Shown here one piece after another: positions 22,402-24,305 of a DNA stretch of 24,305 nucleotides. Source of the stretch: Bacillota bacterium (lineage in GTDB: Bacteria; Bacillota; Clostridia; Oscillospirales; Acutalibacteraceae); contig JAEXDU010000101.1 in assembly GCA_023401495.1 (NCBI GenBank), positions 1-24,305 of the forward strand. Reading direction: 5' to 3'. The stretch's first letter is position 1. Each line of letters opens with the position of its first letter. The notes under the pieces were generated by a model. That model did not search any database, was not told the origin of the DNA, and saw nothing but the letters and a program-made list of their open reading frames with translations. The position numbers and the translations under genes are program-made.

Positions 22402-22835
22402 CCAGGGTTCTGATTGACGCGGACGGCTGCCCGGTGGTGGATGAGGCGGTGCGCCTTTGTGGGCGCTTCGGGGTGGAGTGCCTGATTTTGTGCGATACGT
22501 CGCACCATTTTGAAAAGGCGGGCGCTCGCACGCTGGTGGTCTCGAAAGGGGCAGACAGTGTCGACTTTGCCCTGGTCAATCTGCTGCGGCCCGGCGACAT
22601 TGTCGTCACGCAGGATTACGGCCTTGCGGCGATGTGCATGGCGCGAGGCGCGCGGATTCTGAATCAGGACGGCATGGAATATACGGCGCAGAATATCGAC
22701 GCCCTTTTGCTCGCCCGCCATACCGCAAAGAAGATCCGCAACGCGGGCGGCCGGCTGAAAGGGCCGCGCAAGCGCTTGCCGGAGCAGGATCAGGCGTTTT
22801 GCGGGAAATTGGCGCGTCTGCTGGGGGAGGAATGA
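22398..22835 (+). CDS. yqxD: YaiI/YqxD family protein (UPF0178, DUF188)
   Basis: A 145-residue conserved bacterial protein of unknown biochemical role. It opens with the family signature VLIDADGCPVV, followed by CDTSHH, VVSKGADSVDFALVN and the second acidic site VVTQDYGLAAM. The spacing of conserved aspartates recalls PIN-like nuclease folds, but no activity is established that I can cite. The GTG start overlaps the upstream YjbR gene by four bases, and the stop overlaps the following ATGA. The basic C-terminal tail (GRLKGPRKRLP) may contact nucleic acid. The family assignment is firm; function remains open. Confidence 0.9.
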   Translation: MTRVLIDADGCPVVDEAVRLCGRFGVECLILCDTSHHFEKAGARTLVVSKGADSVDFALVNLLRPGDIVVTQDYGLAAMCMARGARILNQDGMEYTAQNIDALLLARHTAKKIRNAGGRLKGPRKRLPEQDQAFCGKLARLLGEE

Positions 22836-22837
22836 CC

Positions 22838-23377
22838 ATGCGGCTATTTCTTGCCGTCAATTTCGACGATGCGACAAAGTATCATATTCTGGCGGTGCAG
22901 CAGCGCCTGCGCGAAACCGCGCAGGGGGATTTTTCCCGGCCCGAAAACCTGCATCTGACACTGGCTTTTCTCGGCGAGGTTCCGTCGCAGAAAGCCGCGG
23001 CTGTTCGCAGGGCGATGGATCGTACCGGGGCCGTGTCTCTGCATTTGACCTTTGATCAGACCGGCTTCTTTCGCCGCGACGGCGGCGACATCTGGTGGAT
23101 CGGCCTTGCCGAAAACCCGGTGCTGTTCCGGCTGCAGCAAGAGCTGTGCGGCAATCTGATTGCAGAGGGCTTTCGTCTGGAGGAGCGCCGTTTTTCACCG
23201 CATATTACGCTCGCGCGGCGGGTTCGCCTGCAGCAAGAAGTTGATCGCAGCGCGATTTTAGGCGCACCGTTTGATACAAGCGTTGACGCAGTCAGCCTGA
23301 TGCGCTCGGAGCGGCTGAGCGGGGTGCTGACCTATACGGAGCAATATTCCGTACGCGCGGGGAGGGATGAGCCTTGA
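22838..23377 (+). CDS. thpR: RNA 2',3'-cyclic phosphodiesterase (ThpR/LigT)
   Basis: A 179-residue 2H phosphoesterase that opens 2',3'-cyclic phosphates on RNA. Both catalytic H-x-T-x motifs are present: HLTL at 39-42 and HITL at 122-125. The start MRLFLAVNF and the FSRPENLHLTLAFLG segment are typical of the family. Two ATG codons lie at 22832 and 22838 in frame; the second is preferred because GGAGG (22826-22830) is seven bases before it, while the first would be one base away. Its stop overlaps the TTG start of the next gene (TTGA), so the cluster appears translationally coupled. Confidence 0.92.
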   Translation: MRLFLAVNFDDATKYHILAVQQRLRETAQGDFSRPENLHLTLAFLGEVPSQKAAAVRRAMDRTGAVSLHLTFDQTGFFRRDGGDIWWIGLAENPVLFRLQQELCGNLIAEGFRLEERRFSPHITLARRVRLQQEVDRSAILGAPFDTSVDAVSLMRSERLSGVLTYTEQYSVRAGRDEP

Positions 23378-23748
23378 CAAAGCAGGAAATGATCGCGTAC
23401 TGCCTGACCTATTCCGATGCTTATGAGGACTACCCATTCGACGAGGAATGGGCGGTGATGCGCCACAGAGGAAACCGAAAGTCCTTCGCGTTTGTCTATG
23501 AGCGCGGCGGGCATCCGTGCGTCAACCTGAAATGCGAGCCGATGTGCGCGGATTTTCTGCGCTCGGCTTTTACCGGTGTTGTGCCTGCCTACCATATGAA
23601 TAAGCTGCATTGGAACACCGTGCTGCTGGACAGCGAGGTACCGTGGGACGAGCTGCGGGAAATGGTGCGCCAGAGCTATGAACTGACAAAGCCCAAACAG
23701 CAAAGGCGGGGTGATGCGAATGGAGTACCGCAAAATAACGGAAAATAA
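23374..23748 (+). CDS. MmcQ/YjbR-family protein, second copy
   Basis: A 124-residue YjbR-type protein with the usual start (YCLTYSDAYEDYPFDEEWAVMRH), here given as YCLTYSDAYEDYPF and EEWAVMRH, the VNLKCEPMCADFLRSAF core and the NKLHWNTVLLD and ELREMVRQSYELT ends. It is about as distant from the copy at 22003 as two separate family branches would be, so recent duplication is unlikely. The start is TTG, overlapping the thpR stop by four bases and preceded by GGGGAGGG. The last 30 bases overlap the acetyltransferase gene that follows. Confidence 0.87.
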   Translation: MTKQEMIAYCLTYSDAYEDYPFDEEWAVMRHRGNRKSFAFVYERGGHPCVNLKCEPMCADFLRSAFTGVVPAYHMNKLHWNTVLLDSEVPWDELREMVRQSYELTKPKQQRRGDANGVPQNNGK

Positions 23749-24305
23749 AAAGCAATATCTCTCCCTGTTGCTTCTTGGGGACGAACAGGAGTCGATGATC
23801 GACCGGTATCTGGAGCGCGGAGAAATGACCGTTTTGTATGAGGGCGGGGAACCGCTGGCGGCTGCGGTCGTCACCGATGAGGGCGACGGAGTCTGCGAGC
23901 TGAAAAATATTGCGGTCGCACCGCACAGTCAGGGGAAGGGCCTTGGCAGGCGGCTCGTCGGCGAGCTGTGCGCTCAGTGGGGCGCCCACTGCCATGTGAT
24001 GATGGTCGGCACCGGCGACAGCCCTGCTACGGTACCATTTTACCGGCGCTGCGGTTTTTCGGAATCGCACCGGGTCAAAGACTTTTTTACGGAGCATTAT
24101 GATCACCCGATTTATGAGTGCGGTGTTTTGCTGACGGATATGGTGTATTTCAGCCGCCCTTTGTGGGTGCTTGAAACACCCCGGCTCGGCTTTCGCCGCC
24201 TGGGAACAGAGGACCTCGCGGCCCTGCGGCCGATTCTCGGGGACGAACAAACCATGTATGCCTGGGAATACGGCTTTAACGATACGCAGATCGCCGAATG
24301 GATTG
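23720..24305 (+). CDS. Tandem GNAT acetyltransferase, 3' end outside window
   Basis: The frame is open from ATG 23720 (or ATG 23714) to the window edge, 195 codons. The first domain (to about residue 147) is a complete GNAT protein of a common Firmicutes type: NIAVAPHSQGKGLGRRLV is the acetyl-CoA loop, and VGTGDSPATVPFYRRCGF and DFFTEHYDHPIYE are family hallmarks ending in YFSRPL. Without a stop codon the frame runs into LETPRLGFRRLGTEDLAAL and WEYGFN, the start of a RimJ/RimL-type GNAT. So the gene encodes a two-domain fusion. GGCGGGG lies about nine bases before 23720. The acceptor substrates are unknown. Confidence 0.85.
   Translation, partial: MEYRKITENKKQYLSLLLLGDEQESMIDRYLERGEMTVLYEGGEPLAAAVVTDEGDGVCELKNIAVAPHSQGKGLGRRLVGELCAQWGAHCHVMMVGTGDSPATVPFYRRCGFSESHRVKDFFTEHYDHPIYECGVLLTDMVYFSRPLWVLETPRLGFRRLGTEDLAALRPILGDEQTMYAWEYGFNDTQIAEWI

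Overview
The window looks like chromosomal DNA from a Gram-positive, low-to-medium GC clostridium, most likely of the Oscillospiraceae/Ruminococcaceae type. The reasons are strong AGGAGG ribosome binding sites, consensus TTGACA-17-TATAAT promoters, a leucine T-box leader, a GlgC/GlgD pair (GlgD is a Firmicutes trait), many short translational overlaps of the ATGA/GTGA kind, and hydrophobic or hypothetical proteins typical of that group. The placement is an inference from gene content, not from a search. Nearly all genes lie on the + strand; only an XRE regulator and a Cu/Zn superoxide dismutase-like gene are on the - strand.

Layout. 1-2000: the 3' end of a seven-helix membrane protein, then a monocistronic gap (GAPDH) with its own promoter and terminator. 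2247-9430: a glycogen synthesis operon glgB-glgC-glgD-glgA ending in a membrane-anchored GH3 (NagZ-like) gene that overlaps glgA by 4 nt; an extended -10 promoter sits in front of glgB and a terminator-like hairpin lies between glgD and glgA. 9431-10905: an accessory-looking stretch with a small conserved protein, a dispersed GC-rich repeat, a 58-residue ribbon-helix-helix-type gene with a textbook promoter, structured non-coding DNA and a 95-residue orphan. 10906-12433: an XRE regulator divergent from a histidine phosphatase, with repeated operator-like sites between them.

12437-16894: a perfect sigma-A promoter, a leucine T-box riboswitch, leuA and leuB, then azlC-azlD (branched-chain amino acid exporter), closed by a strong terminator; leuC and leuD are absent. 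16895-17783: almost 900 bases without a credible gene, holding a near-perfect 75-bp inverted repeat pair and a second large inverted repeat; a relative of this repeat lies at 9995-10039. 17784-19745: a Crp/Fnr-type regulator with a Cys/His cluster, rsmA and a small membrane protein. 19750-20304: a SodC-like gene on the - strand. 20433-24305: a regulator with an unusual predicted architecture, followed by a tightly overlapping run of YjbR-type, YaiI/YqxD, ThpR, a second YjbR-type protein, and a tandem GNAT acetyltransferase cut by the window end.

Together the known parts describe carbon storage (GAPDH, glycogen), leucine synthesis and export under tRNA-Leu control, and housekeeping RNA modification. 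The least explained parts are the PrpR-like/degenerate-cyclase/winged-helix regulator at 20596, the dispersed hairpin repeat, the Cys/His Crp-family protein and the active-site substitutions in GlgA and the SodC-like protein. I did not find a CRISPR array, a transposase, a phage module or a convincing defence system.
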